Of a DNA stretch of 64,000 bases, positions 43,655-52,214 are shown one piece after another. Every line of letters begins with the position of its first letter. The stretch's first letter is position 1. Source of the DNA: Streptomyces chartreusis (GTDB lineage Bacteria; Actinomycetota; Actinomycetes; Streptomycetales; Streptomycetaceae); NCBI RefSeq assembly GCF_008704715.1, contig NZ_CP023689.1, forward strand, positions 7,688,001-7,752,000, written 5' to 3'. The notes beneath the pieces were generated by a model. It was not told where the DNA came from. It searched no databases and saw only the letters and a program-made list of their open reading frames with translations. The translations under genes and the position numbers were made by a program.

Positions 43655-44695
43655 ATGCTGGACACATCCGCACGACTCCTGCGGCTGCTCTCCCTCCTCC
43701 AGGCCCATCGCGACTGGTCCGGCGCCGAACTCGCCGGCCGCCTCGGCGTCACCCCGCGCACCGTCCGCCGCGACGTCGACCGGCTGCGTGAACTGGGCTA
43801 CCCCGTCAACGCCAGCCCCGGCACGGGAGGCGGCTACCAGCTGGGCGCCGGCGCCGAGCTCCCGCCCCTGCTGCTGGACGACGACGAGGCGGTCGCCGTC
43901 GCCGTCGGACTGCGCACCGCCGCAGGGCAGGGCATCGAGGGCATCGGCGAGACGTCCGTACGCGCCCTCGCCAAGCTGGAACAGGTCCTGCCGAACCGGC
44001 TGCGCCGCCGTGTGAGCGCCCTGAACGCCTTCACCGTGCCGATGCTGCGCGGCCCCCAGCCCTCCGCCGTCGACCCGGCCGTCCTCACCGAACTCGCCAA
44101 CCTGTGCCGGGACTCAGAGCGCCTCAGGTTCGAGTACCGCGACCACGAGGGCGCGTCCACCCGCCGCAGCGTCGAACCGCACCGCCTGGTGTGCAGCGAG
44201 CGCCGCTGGTACCTGGTCGCCTGGGACCTCGACCGCGAGGACTGGCGTACGTTCCGCGTCGACCGCGTCATCCCGAAGCCGCCGCACGGCCCCCGCTTCG
44301 CCCCGCGCACACCGCCCGCCGAGGACCTCGCCGCGTACGTCTCCCGGGGCGTCTCCACGCGCGCGTACGCCGCGCAGGCCGTCGTCCGGCTGCTGGTGCC
44401 CCTGGCGGAGGCGGCCGAGAGGGTCTCGCCCACGGCAGGGCAGCTGGAGGCGGAGGGACCGGACAGCTGCCTGCTGCGCACCGGCGCCGGGAGCCTCGAC
44501 GTGATGGTGATCCATGTGATGCTGATGGGCTTCGAGTTCGAGGTCCTGGAGCCGGCCGAACTGGTCGAGACGATCAGGACGGCTCAGAGCCGGCTTGCTC
44601 GCTCTTTGGCTCGGGCTGCGGAGCCTCCAGCGCGTGCTGCGGATGGTGCAGATCGAACGCCGGGGACTCCGAGCGGACCTTCGGCAGCGTCGTGA
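43655..44695 (+). CDS. WYL-domain transcriptional regulator (DeoR/YafY type)
   Basis: 346 aa, ATG 43655. An N-terminal HTH_11-type winged helix (SARLLRLLSLLQAHRDWSGA, RLGVTPRTVRRDVDRLRELG) is followed by a WYL domain (about 145-215; EPHRLVCSERRWYLVAWDLD, FRVDRVIPKPP). WYL domains bind single-stranded nucleic acid or a ligand. The last 122 bp overlap the convergent ctaD gene. Neighbours give no target; autoregulation is possible. Confidence 0.9.
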   Translation: MLDTSARLLRLLSLLQAHRDWSGAELAGRLGVTPRTVRRDVDRLRELGYPVNASPGTGGGYQLGAGAELPPLLLDDDEAVAVAVGLRTAAGQGIEGIGETSVRALAKLEQVLPNRLRRRVSALNAFTVPMLRGPQPSAVDPAVLTELANLCRDSERLRFEYRDHEGASTRRSVEPHRLVCSERRWYLVAWDLDREDWRTFRVDRVIPKPPHGPRFAPRTPPAEDLAAYVSRGVSTRAYAAQAVVRLLVPLAEAAERVSPTAGQLEAEGPDSCLLRTGAGSLDVMVIHVMLMGFEFEVLEPAELVETIRTAQSRLARSLARAAEPPARAADGADRTPGTPSGPSAAS

Positions 44696-46268
44696 AGTTG
44701 TGCCGCGGGGGCGGGCAGGAGGTCGCCCACTCCAGGGAGCGGCCGTAGCCCCAGGGGTCGTCGACCTCGACCTTCCTGCCGTACTTGGCGGTCCGCCAGA
44801 CGTTGTAGAGGAACGGCAGCGTCGACAGGCCCAGCAGGAACGCGCCGATCGTGGAGATGGTGTTCAGCGTGGTGAAGCCGTCGGCCGCGAGATAGTCCGC
44901 GTACCGCCGCGGCATGCCCTCCGCGCCCAGCCAGTGCTGCACCAGGAACGTGGTGTGGAAGCCGACGAACAGCGTCCAGAAGTGCATCTTGCCGAGCCGC
45001 TCGTCGAGCATCTTCCCGGTGAACTTCGGCCACCAGAAGTGGAACCCGGCGAAGATCGCGAAGACGACCGTGCCGAAGACGACGTAGTGGAAGTGGGCGA
45101 CCACGAAGTACGAGTCGGAGACGTGGAAGTCCATCGGTGGCGACGCCAGGATCACCCCGGTCAGACCGCCGAAGAGGAACGTCACCAGGAAGCCCGTCGC
45201 CCACAGCATCGGTGTCTCGAAGGACAGCGAGCCCTTGATCATGGTCCCGGACCAGTTGAAGAACTTCACGCCCGTCGGGACGGCGATCAGGAAGCTCATG
45301 AAGGAGAAGTACGGCAGCAGCACCGCGCCGGTGACGAACATGTGGTGCGCCCACACCACGATCGACAGACCGGTGATCGCCATCGTCGCCCCGACCAGCG
45401 TCAGATAGCCGAAGATCGGCTTGCGGCTGAAGACCGGGATGATCTCCGTGATGATGCCGAAGAACGGCAGCGCGATGATGTACACCTCGGGATGCCCGAA
45501 GAACCAGAACAGGTGCTGCCACAGCAGCGCCCCGCCGTTGGCCGCCTCGAACACCACCGTGCCGAACCGGCGGTCGGCCTCCAGCACGAGCAGGGACGCC
45601 GCCAGGACCGGGAACGCCATCAGGATCAGGATCGACGTGAACAGGGTGTTCCACACGAAGATCGGCATCCGGAACATCGTCATGCCGGGGGCGCGCATCC
45701 CGATGATGGTGGTGATGAAGTTGACCGCGCCGAGGATCGTGCCGAAGCCGGCCAGCGCCAGGCCCATGATCCACAGGTCGGGGCCGATGCCGGGGGAGCG
45801 CTCCAGGCTGTTGAGGGGCGCGTAGGCGAACCAGCCGTAGGAGGCGGGCCCGTCCGGCACGATCAGCGAGCCCATCACGATCAGGCCGCCGAACAGGAAC
45901 AGCCAGTACGAGAGCATGTTCAGCCGCGGGAAGGCGACGTCCGGGGAGCCGATCTGGAGCGGCATCAGCTCATTGGCGAAGCCCGCGAAGGTCGGGGTCG
46001 CGAAGAGCAGCAGCATGATCGTGCCGTGCATGGTGAACAGCTGGTTGAACTGCTCGTTGCTGACGATCTGCATCCCGGGGCGGGCGAGCTCGGCCCGCAT
46101 CACCAGGGCCATGGCGCCGCCGGCCAGGAAGAACATGAACGAGGTGATCAGGTAGAGGTGACCGATCTTCTTGTGGTCGGTCGTGGTCAGCCAGTCGACG
46201 ACCACGCGGCCGCCCGGCGGCCTGCTCCGCACGGGTCGTGCCGTCGCCTCTGCGGTCTGCGTCCCCAT
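44574..46268 (-). CDS. ctaD: Cytochrome c oxidase subunit I (aa3 type)
   Basis: 564 aa from ATG 46268. The 12-TM heme-copper oxidase core is complete: heme-a His in FTMHGTIMLLLF, CuB His and cross-linked Tyr in FGHPEVYIIAL, the His pair WAHHMFVTG, and the heme ligands in VAHFHYVVFG. It is solitary: no ctaC, ctaE or ctaF is adjacent, so it is probably a second ctaD beyond the main cta operon. The last 122 bp overlap the WYL gene. Confidence 0.95.
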   Translation of the reverse strand: MGTQTAEATARPVRSRPPGGRVVVDWLTTTDHKKIGHLYLITSFMFFLAGGAMALVMRAELARPGMQIVSNEQFNQLFTMHGTIMLLLFATPTFAGFANELMPLQIGSPDVAFPRLNMLSYWLFLFGGLIVMGSLIVPDGPASYGWFAYAPLNSLERSPGIGPDLWIMGLALAGFGTILGAVNFITTIIGMRAPGMTMFRMPIFVWNTLFTSILILMAFPVLAASLLVLEADRRFGTVVFEAANGGALLWQHLFWFFGHPEVYIIALPFFGIITEIIPVFSRKPIFGYLTLVGATMAITGLSIVVWAHHMFVTGAVLLPYFSFMSFLIAVPTGVKFFNWSGTMIKGSLSFETPMLWATGFLVTFLFGGLTGVILASPPMDFHVSDSYFVVAHFHYVVFGTVVFAIFAGFHFWWPKFTGKMLDERLGKMHFWTLFVGFHTTFLVQHWLGAEGMPRRYADYLAADGFTTLNTISTIGAFLLGLSTLPFLYNVWRTAKYGRKVEVDDPWGYGRSLEWATSCPPPRHNFTTLPKVRSESPAFDLHHPQHALEAPQPEPKSEQAGSEPS

Positions 46269-46728
46269 CGCTCGCTCGCCCCTTCGCTCGTCGCGTCCCG
46301 GGCCCGCTGAAGCCCGCGTCGCACGCGCCGACGCGAGCTCACGACATGATGCTCGCGTCGACAGCGCTCCGACAGGGGGCGTACGGAGGTCCTGTGGTGG
46401 AACCATGTACTTTCTGTGCGGTGCCGGCTCCCGTGGCCCGCGCGGAATCGAGGGGAAAAGGAGTCCGCGGACAGTTCTCCGGGAACTTTTCCGCCGCGCT
46501 ATCGGACCGGTCCGCGCGACACGCGGGAATTACGATCGAATGCCTGCGGAAGGCCCAGAGAATCCCTCGTCCGTGTGACAGTCCGTCGATGTCGGAGTGA
46601 CCGAAACGCGTGTCGTGATTCTGTGACAAAAGCGTGACCCCGGAGGGACGTGTGCCCTCGGATGGCCGCTACAAAGGTTCACCCTCCGCACTGGCCCGAT
46701 CCCTCGGCGAGGCCCTAGCGTTGGCCGC
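46269..46728. other. Divergent intergenic region, ctaD / I78 inhibitor
   Basis: 460 bp with no convincing gene. GGAAAAG (46454-46460) and CTTTTCC (46486-46492) form a dyad enclosing TCCGCGGA. Near the plus-strand gene TGTGACA occurs twice (about 46575 and 46621). These may be regulatory, but no promoter hexamers stand out. Confidence 0.35.
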
Positions 46729-46944
46729 ATGGCACCCATTCCGAAACCCCCCGCAGATCCCCAGGACAACCCGGATGCGTATGTCGGACTCGACGCCGAC
46801 GGGGCCGAGCGGCTCGCCCGCGAACGCGGTTGGAGCACGGTGCGTTCGCTGCCGCCGGGGGCGATCATCACCATGGAGTACCGCGTGGGACGGCTGAACT
46901 TCGAGGTGAAGGACGGCCAGGTGGCGCGGGCCTGGAAGGGCTGA
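46729..46944 (+). CDS. I78-family protease inhibitor
   Basis: 71 aa, ATG 46729. The whole protein fits the I78 pattern: GLDADGAERLARERGWSTVR, then LPPGAIITMEYRVGRLNFEV and a final Gly. Small I78 proteins inhibit serine proteases such as subtilisins. There is no signal peptide, so it would be cytoplasmic. It is well terminated downstream. Two secreted serine proteases lie 7-9 kb away, but a functional link is not shown. Confidence 0.85.
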   Translation: MAPIPKPPADPQDNPDAYVGLDADGAERLARERGWSTVRSLPPGAIITMEYRVGRLNFEVKDGQVARAWKG

Positions 46945-46946
46945 CA

Positions 46947-46994
46947 CACGGCGACGGCCCCGGTTCCTGCTCGGGAACCGGGGCCGTCGCCGTG
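46947..46994. terminator. Very strong bidirectional terminator
   Basis: A 21-bp perfect stem (46947-46967 with 46974-46994) and a 6-nt loop, starting 3 bp after the I78 stop. The PAP2 gene converges from the other side, 40 bp away. Confidence 0.9.
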
Positions 46995-47034
46995 CGGTCG
47001 GTCGTGCGTACCGGACCGCGCCGTACGGGGCGGG

Positions 47035-48063
47035 TCAGCCGCCCGTCAGGGGTCGGGCCGTCGGGGTGCCCCCGCGGCCGATGCGGTCCGTGTGCGGCGG
47101 GCGGCGGCTGCCGGCCGGGGTGACCGGCGTGCGCTCCCCACGGGCCGTGTGCGGGCCCGGAGCGAGGTACACCGGCGCCCGTGGCGACCGGGCCGGCGGC
47201 GACGCCTCGCGCGCCGCGGCCTCGTCGCCGGAGGCCGTGGGACGCGGCTTGAGCAGCACCGGAGCCTCGACCGGGACCGGGGCGGTCGCGGGCAGGGCGC
47301 CGGCCCGGCGGGCGCGCAAGCGGTCGCGCAGGGCGAACAGCCAGGCCTCGGAGCGGGCGATCAGCGGCTCGAACCACGGCAGGGCGAGCAGGATCAGCAG
47401 ACCGGCGGCCCAGCCGAGCAGCACGTCGCTCAACCAGTGCGTACCGAGGTAGACGGTGGACAGACCCACGCCCAGCGAGGTCACCGCCGACAGGGCCGAC
47501 AGCCAGCGGCGCGCTCTCGGGGTCGAGGCCAGATAGGCCAGGATTCCCCAGGTCACCACGGCGTTGGCGGTGTGGCCGCTGGGAAATATATCGCCGCCCA
47601 GGCCCATCTCGTTCGAGCCGATGGTGGTCGCGTAGTGCGGGCCGAGCCGGCCCATGCCGATCTTGGCGGCACCGACGGTGATGTTCAGCAGCAGCAGCGA
47701 GACGCCGAGCGCGAGCAGCGGACGCAGGGTGTGCTGCCGCCACGAGCGCCAGCCCAGCCAGGCCGCGACCATCACGGCGGTCGGGCCGCGCTGGCCGAGC
47801 ACCACGTAGTAGTCGACGAACGCGTGGATCTCCGCCCACTGCTGGTAGGGGCGGAAGAACATGACCTGCCAGTCGAGCCGGACGAGCCACGAGGTGATGA
47901 CTACGGCCCACACGATGGCCCCGTAGAAGGCCAGGGTCGCGGAGAAGAGCACGATCCTGTGCCGGGTCATCCGCGGCACATCGATGTGGGCCGGACGTTC
48001 CGGTTCCCGGTCCAGCCTGGCGAAGACCCGGTCCAGACGGGTCAGCTTTCGTTCGGTACGCAC
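47035..48063 (-). CDS. PAP2-family membrane phosphatase
   Basis: 342 aa, GTG 48063; the ribosome site is weak. Five to six TM helices carry the three phosphatase motifs: KIGMGRLGPH (about 147), FPSGHTANAVV (about 172) and STVYLGTHWLSDVLLG (about 213), with catalytic Ser-His and His-Asp intact. The C-terminal ~90 residues are a cytoplasmic Pro/Ala/Arg-rich tail. It dephosphorylates a lipid phosphate such as undecaprenyl pyrophosphate or phosphatidate. Confidence 0.9.
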   Translation of the reverse strand: MRTERKLTRLDRVFARLDREPERPAHIDVPRMTRHRIVLFSATLAFYGAIVWAVVITSWLVRLDWQVMFFRPYQQWAEIHAFVDYYVVLGQRGPTAVMVAAWLGWRSWRQHTLRPLLALGVSLLLLNITVGAAKIGMGRLGPHYATTIGSNEMGLGGDIFPSGHTANAVVTWGILAYLASTPRARRWLSALSAVTSLGVGLSTVYLGTHWLSDVLLGWAAGLLILLALPWFEPLIARSEAWLFALRDRLRARRAGALPATAPVPVEAPVLLKPRPTASGDEAAAREASPPARSPRAPVYLAPGPHTARGERTPVTPAGSRRPPHTDRIGRGGTPTARPLTGG

Positions 48064-48497
48064 CCAATCGACGTTACAGCGAGTGAGCGCAGTTCAAGGG
48101 CGATTCCACGGCTTTGTGATGACGATGTGATGTGGGATTCCTCTCAGGGGGCGGTTTATTTCCAAGGAATCCGTAATCATCCGCGGCTGCATCCTTCAAT
48201 TCCTTTGATCATTCTGTTGGTTCGTTTTTCACCGCTTATGAATTCGTTCACCGAATCCTTGGGTGGAATTCTCCTGGGGCTCACCGGCCGCGGCCGGGTG
48301 CGTGTGGCGTACGCCACACGCGATCGTGTGCAGTCTGAGAGGTCCGCCACTCGGCCCGGACCTGGACTCGCGTACCCTGACGAGTCACTCGCCCTGGTTG
48401 CGCGGGCCGGAGACCACCGCTCCTCTCCGGCAGAGTCGCGGGGAGTCCCCACCCCGTGTGCCCGCCGAGGGCGAGGGAACATCTGGGAGGTACGTAC
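48064..48497. promoter_or_regulatory. Intergenic region with AT-rich patch and 20-bp palindrome
   Basis: 434 bp. Around 48130-48290 base composition drops to roughly half GC, with GGATTCC (48135) / GGAATCC (48166) and multiple GAATTC-like words, unlike the flanks. CGTGTGGCGTACGCCACACG at 48301-48320 is a perfect 20-bp palindrome, 178 bp before the MFS start: an operator candidate. No coding frame here is convincing. Confidence 0.55.
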
Positions 48498-50105
48498 ATG
48501 TCCGGGACGACCACGGCTGCCGCTGCGCTGCGCCGTCGGGCGGCCGGGGCCGGTGCCAACCGCTGGGTCGTCCTCGTAGTCCTCTGCGTCAGCCTGCTGC
48601 TGGTCGCCGTCGACGCGACCGTGCTGCATGTGGCTGTGCCGGCCGTCACCGAGGACCTTCGCCCCGGCGCGATAGAACTGCTCTGGATCGTCGACATCTA
48701 CCCGCTCGTCTGCGCCTCGCTGCTGATCCTCTTCGGCACGCTCGGTGACCGGGTCGGCCGCAGACGCGTCCTGCTCCTCGGGTACGGCCTCTTCGGCCTC
48801 GCCTCCGGCCTCGCGGCCCTCGCACACGACCCACAGGTGCTGATCCTGGCCCGCGCCCTGCTCGGGGTCGGCGGCGCGATGATCATGCCCGCGACCCTGT
48901 CGATCCTGCGCCAGGTCTTCCCGGACCGGCGCGAGCGCGCCCTCGCCATCGGCATCTGGAGCGCGGTGGCCGCGGTCGGCGCGGCGGTCGGACCGCTGCT
49001 CGGCGGCTTCCTCCTCGAGCACTTCTGGTGGGGCTCGGTCTTCCTCGTCAACATCCCGCTGATGCTGGTCAGCCTTCCGGTGGGCCGGCTGCTGCTGCCC
49101 GAGTCGAAGGGCGACCACAAGGGCCCCTGGGACGTGATCGGCGCGCTGCTCGCGGCGGCCGGTCTGTTCGGCGTCGTCCTCGGCGTCAAGCGGCTCGGCG
49201 GCGGGGAGCCGGTGGCCAGCCTGTTCACCCTGGTGCCGCTGGTGGTCGGCGCGGCGATGCTGATCCTCTTCGTACGGCGGCAGCGGCGGCGGACGTATCC
49301 GCTGGTCGACCTCAAGATGTTCGCGCGCCCCGCGTTCAGTACGTCCGTCGGGTGCATCGTGCTGGCGATGCTCGCGCTCGTCGGCCTGGAGCTGATCGCG
49401 GCGCAGTATCTGCAGCTCGTGCTCGGTCTGTCGCCGCTGGAGACCGGGCTGCGGCTGCTGCCGCTGACCTTCGCGGCGATGGCGTCCGGGCTCGCGGGGG
49501 CGCGGATGCTGCGGCGGTTCGGGCCGCGGCGGATGGTGTGCGCCGGGTTCTGTCTCACGGCGCTCGCGGTGGTCGTGCTGACCGCCATGGGCGGCGAGGA
49601 CAACCCCGGGCTGCTGCTGGTCGGGTTCGTGTTGCTGGGCTTCGGCCTTGAGACGACGCTCTTCGGGGCGTACGAGTCGATGCTGAGCGAGGCTCCGCAG
49701 GAGCAGGCCGGTGGGGCGGCGGCGATCGGGGAGACGTCGTACCAGCTGGGCGCCGGTATCGGCATCGCGTTGCTGGGCAGCGTGATGAACGCGGCGTACG
49801 CCCCCGGGCTGTCGGCGGTGTCGGGCGTGCCGGATTCGGCCTCCACGGCCGCCTCGCACTCGTTGGGGGAGGCGTACGAGGTCGCCGGGCAGCTCGGTGG
49901 GTCGGCGGGGGCGGCGCTTCAGCACGCGGCGCGGAACGCGTTCGTGCACGGGCTGCATGTGACGTTGCTCGTCAGCGCGGGGCTGCTGCTGCTCGGGGCC
50001 GCGATGGCGTTGCGGTTGCCGCGGACCATGCAGTGCGAGGCAGATGCGGAGAGTGTGGAGCTGCCGAAGCCGAGGGAAGTCGCGGAGACCCGCGTCTCCG
50101 CCTGA
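48498..50105 (+). CDS. MFS exporter, DHA2 family (SmvA/LfrA-like)
   Basis: 535 aa from ATG 48498, which has GGGAGG upstream; earlier in-frame codons are not used. Fourteen hydrophobic segments are compatible with DHA2. Motif A GDRVGRRRVLLLG and motif C-like AVAAVGAAVGPLLGG are present, and TM1 contains AVDATVLHVAVPAV. The C-terminal half has an extra hydrophilic loop. A 20-bp palindrome upstream implies control by a TetR-like repressor, though none is adjacent. Confidence 0.9.
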   Translation: MSGTTTAAAALRRRAAGAGANRWVVLVVLCVSLLLVAVDATVLHVAVPAVTEDLRPGAIELLWIVDIYPLVCASLLILFGTLGDRVGRRRVLLLGYGLFGLASGLAALAHDPQVLILARALLGVGGAMIMPATLSILRQVFPDRRERALAIGIWSAVAAVGAAVGPLLGGFLLEHFWWGSVFLVNIPLMLVSLPVGRLLLPESKGDHKGPWDVIGALLAAAGLFGVVLGVKRLGGGEPVASLFTLVPLVVGAAMLILFVRRQRRRTYPLVDLKMFARPAFSTSVGCIVLAMLALVGLELIAAQYLQLVLGLSPLETGLRLLPLTFAAMASGLAGARMLRRFGPRRMVCAGFCLTALAVVVLTAMGGEDNPGLLLVGFVLLGFGLETTLFGAYESMLSEAPQEQAGGAAAIGETSYQLGAGIGIALLGSVMNAAYAPGLSAVSGVPDSASTAASHSLGEAYEVAGQLGGSAGAALQHAARNAFVHGLHVTLLVSAGLLLLGAAMALRLPRTMQCEADAESVELPKPREVAETRVSA

Positions 50106-50188
50106 CCCGGCCTGCTCCCGCAGGCAGGTGCATCGTCACGCACTGGACGTGCGCGAGACTGCGTCGTAGCGTCTGGCTCACAGTCGTG

Positions 50189-50203
50189 ACTAGCGGCGCT
50201 AGT
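50189..50203. promoter_or_regulatory. Palindromic operator upstream of the acyl-CoA dehydrogenase
   Basis: ACTAGCG-G-CGCTAGT, perfect 7-bp arms, followed by an AT-rich TTAATTCG. It sits 25 bp before ATG 50229 and overlaps where a promoter would be. A typical size for a TetR or FadR-type fatty-acid or CoA-ester regulator. Confidence 0.55.
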
Positions 50204-50228
50204 TTAATTCGTTGCCGGAGGGTCTTCC

Positions 50229-51419
50229 ATGTCCGCGTCCTCGAAGTTGCCCCCGTTCGATCCCGCTGATCCGCTCGGTGTCGACGATCTCCTGGAGCCC
50301 GAGGATCTGGCCGTGCGGGGCACCGTGCGGGCATGGGCGGCGGATCGGGTCCTGCCGTATGTCGCCGAGTGGTACGAGAAGGGCGAGCTGCCGGGGATCC
50401 GGGAGCTCGCGCGGGAGCTCGGGGAGATCGGTGCCCTCGGGATGTCCCTGGAGGGGTACGGGTGCGCCGGCGCCTCCGCCGTGCAGTACGGGCTCGCCTG
50501 TCTGGAGCTGGAGGCCGCCGACTCCGGGATCCGGTCCCTGGTGTCCGTGCAGGGGTCCCTCGCCATGTACGCCATTCACCGCTTCGGCAGCGAGGAGCAG
50601 AAGCAGACGTGGCTGCCCCGTATGGCCTCCGGCGAGGTCATCGGCTGCTTCGGGCTGACCGAGCCCGACCACGGGTCCGACCCCGGCTCCATGCGGACGT
50701 ACGCCAAGCGCGACGGCTCCGACTGGGTCCTCAACGGGCGGAAGATGTGGATCACCAACGGGTCCGTGTCCGGTGTCGCCGTCGTGTGGGCGCAGACCGA
50801 CGAGGGCATCCGCGGGTTCGTCGTGCCGGCCGACAGCGCAGGGTTCTCCGCGCCGGAGATCAAGCACAAGCTGTCGCTGCGGGCCTCCGTCACCAGTGAG
50901 CTCGTGATGGACGACGTACGGCTGCCGGCCGACGCGGTGCTGCCGGAGGTCGTCGGGCTCAAGGGGCCGCTCAGCTGTCTCTCGCACGCCCGGTACGGGA
51001 TCGTGTGGGGCGCCATGGGCGCGGCGCGGTCCTGTTTCGAGGCCGCCGTGGACTACGCGAAGACGCGGGAGCAGTTCGGCCGGCCGATCGGGGGCTTCCA
51101 GCTCACCCAGGCCAAGCTCGCCGACATGGCGCTCGAACTGCACAAGGGGATCCTGCTCGCCCACCATCTGGGGCGGCGGATGGACGCCGGTCGACTGCGT
51201 CCGGAACAGGTCAGCTTCGGCAAGCTGAACAACGTCCGCGAGGCCATCGACATCTGCCGTACGTCGCGGACGATTCTCGGTGCCAACGGGATCTCGCTCG
51301 AATACCCGGTGATGCGGCACGCGACCAACCTCGAATCGGTGCTCACCTACGAGGGCACCGTCGAGATGCACCAGCTCGTGCTGGGCAAGGCGCTCACCGG
51401 GCTCGACGCCTTCCGCTGA
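50229..51419 (+). CDS. Acyl-CoA dehydrogenase, glutaryl-CoA dehydrogenase-like
   Basis: 396 aa, GGAGGG ribosome site. The domain order is N-terminal helical, middle beta, C-terminal helical: IGCFGLTEPDHGSDPGSM, VLNGRKMWITNGSVSGVAVV, FEAAVDYAKTREQFGRPIG. The catalytic Glu is in TYEGTVEMHQLVLG near the end (about 373-378), as in glutaryl-CoA dehydrogenases. It acts in CoA-thioester oxidation with FAD, in Lys/Trp or aromatic catabolism. A palindrome in its promoter implies a dedicated regulator. Confidence 0.92.
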   Translation: MSASSKLPPFDPADPLGVDDLLEPEDLAVRGTVRAWAADRVLPYVAEWYEKGELPGIRELARELGEIGALGMSLEGYGCAGASAVQYGLACLELEAADSGIRSLVSVQGSLAMYAIHRFGSEEQKQTWLPRMASGEVIGCFGLTEPDHGSDPGSMRTYAKRDGSDWVLNGRKMWITNGSVSGVAVVWAQTDEGIRGFVVPADSAGFSAPEIKHKLSLRASVTSELVMDDVRLPADAVLPEVVGLKGPLSCLSHARYGIVWGAMGAARSCFEAAVDYAKTREQFGRPIGGFQLTQAKLADMALELHKGILLAHHLGRRMDAGRLRPEQVSFGKLNNVREAIDICRTSRTILGANGISLEYPVMRHATNLESVLTYEGTVEMHQLVLGKALTGLDAFR

Positions 51420-51429
51420 CCCACCAGGG

Positions 51430-51454
51430 GGCAGGGCCGGTGAACGGCCCTGCC
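51430..51454. terminator. Bidirectional terminator
   Basis: GGCAGGGCCG (51430-51439) and CGGCCCTGCC (51445-51454), loop GTGAA, fill the 35-bp gap between two convergent genes. Confidence 0.85.
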
Positions 51455-51892
51455 TCAGCTCTGGTTGTAGAAGCCGTCCTCGCGGTGAGCCGCCCGCTCG
51501 CCGCTGATGATCTCCGTGTCGGCCGGCGTCAGCAGGAACACCCGGTTGGACACCCGGTCGATCGAACCGCGCAGACCGAAGATGAGCCCCGCCGCGAAGT
51601 CGACGACACGCTTGGCGTCGGCCGGCTCCATGGCCGTGAGGTTCATGATGACCGGGACCCCGTCCCGGAACAGCTCGCCGATGGCGCGGGCGTCCCGGAA
51701 GCTGTCCGGAGTGACCGTGCCGATCCGGCGGCCCTTCTCCTCCGCCACGTCCGTGGCCACCTTGACCCGCGGGTCGGTGACCCAGGCCTCCCCGGGCTCG
51801 GTCCCTTCGGAGTAGTCGTCGTCGTAGTAACGCTCGTCATCGTTGTCGTCGACGAGGCCCAGCCAGGCGCTCGCCTTGCGTACCGATCCCAT
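51455..51892 (-). CDS. SepF-like cell-division protein
   Basis: 145 aa. An acidic N-terminal helix-plus-linker (SAWLGLVDDNDDERYYDDDY) leads to the DUF552/SepF domain (about 58-135; DARAIGELFRDGVPVIMNLT, DAKRVVDFAAGLIFGLRG). The length and acidic linker match the additional SepF homologues that Streptomyces carries besides the division-cluster copy. SepF anchors FtsZ to the membrane; whether this paralogue does is not shown. It is divergent from the DUF5685 gene. Confidence 0.88.
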   Translation of the reverse strand: MGSVRKASAWLGLVDDNDDERYYDDDYSEGTEPGEAWVTDPRVKVATDVAEEKGRRIGTVTPDSFRDARAIGELFRDGVPVIMNLTAMEPADAKRVVDFAAGLIFGLRGSIDRVSNRVFLLTPADTEIISGERAAHREDGFYNQS

Positions 51893-52214
51893 GGACGCCT
51901 CCTCTCACAGCGGTCTCTGTTGCCTTCCGCATCCCTATGGTCATCCATGATGCGGACGTCGCGCCAAGTGGATAGACGCCGCGCGGGGGGTTTGTGACGG
52001 TACTGGTGCACAGCGAATACGTCGAGAGCCCGTGTCCCCCAAGGGGCATGCCACGTACGGCTGCTGACTGTGAGTGAAATATGATTCTTCGCGGCGTATG
52101 GGTGAGGCGGGGTGCGTACGGGTGAACGAGCCGTCCGTGGCGAACGACACGACGGCCGGTACGATGCGGCAGCTCAGCGTCGTAGATGCGTCGTAAGAAC
52201 CTCGGGGGAGCGTC
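51893..52214. other. Divergent intergenic region, sepF-like / DUF5685
   Basis: 322 bp with no gene. An AT-rich stretch (GTGAGTGAAATATGATTC, about 52070-52090) could hold a promoter for the minus-strand gene. The DUF5685 start has GGGGGAGC 6 nt upstream. No hairpin of note. Confidence 0.35.
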
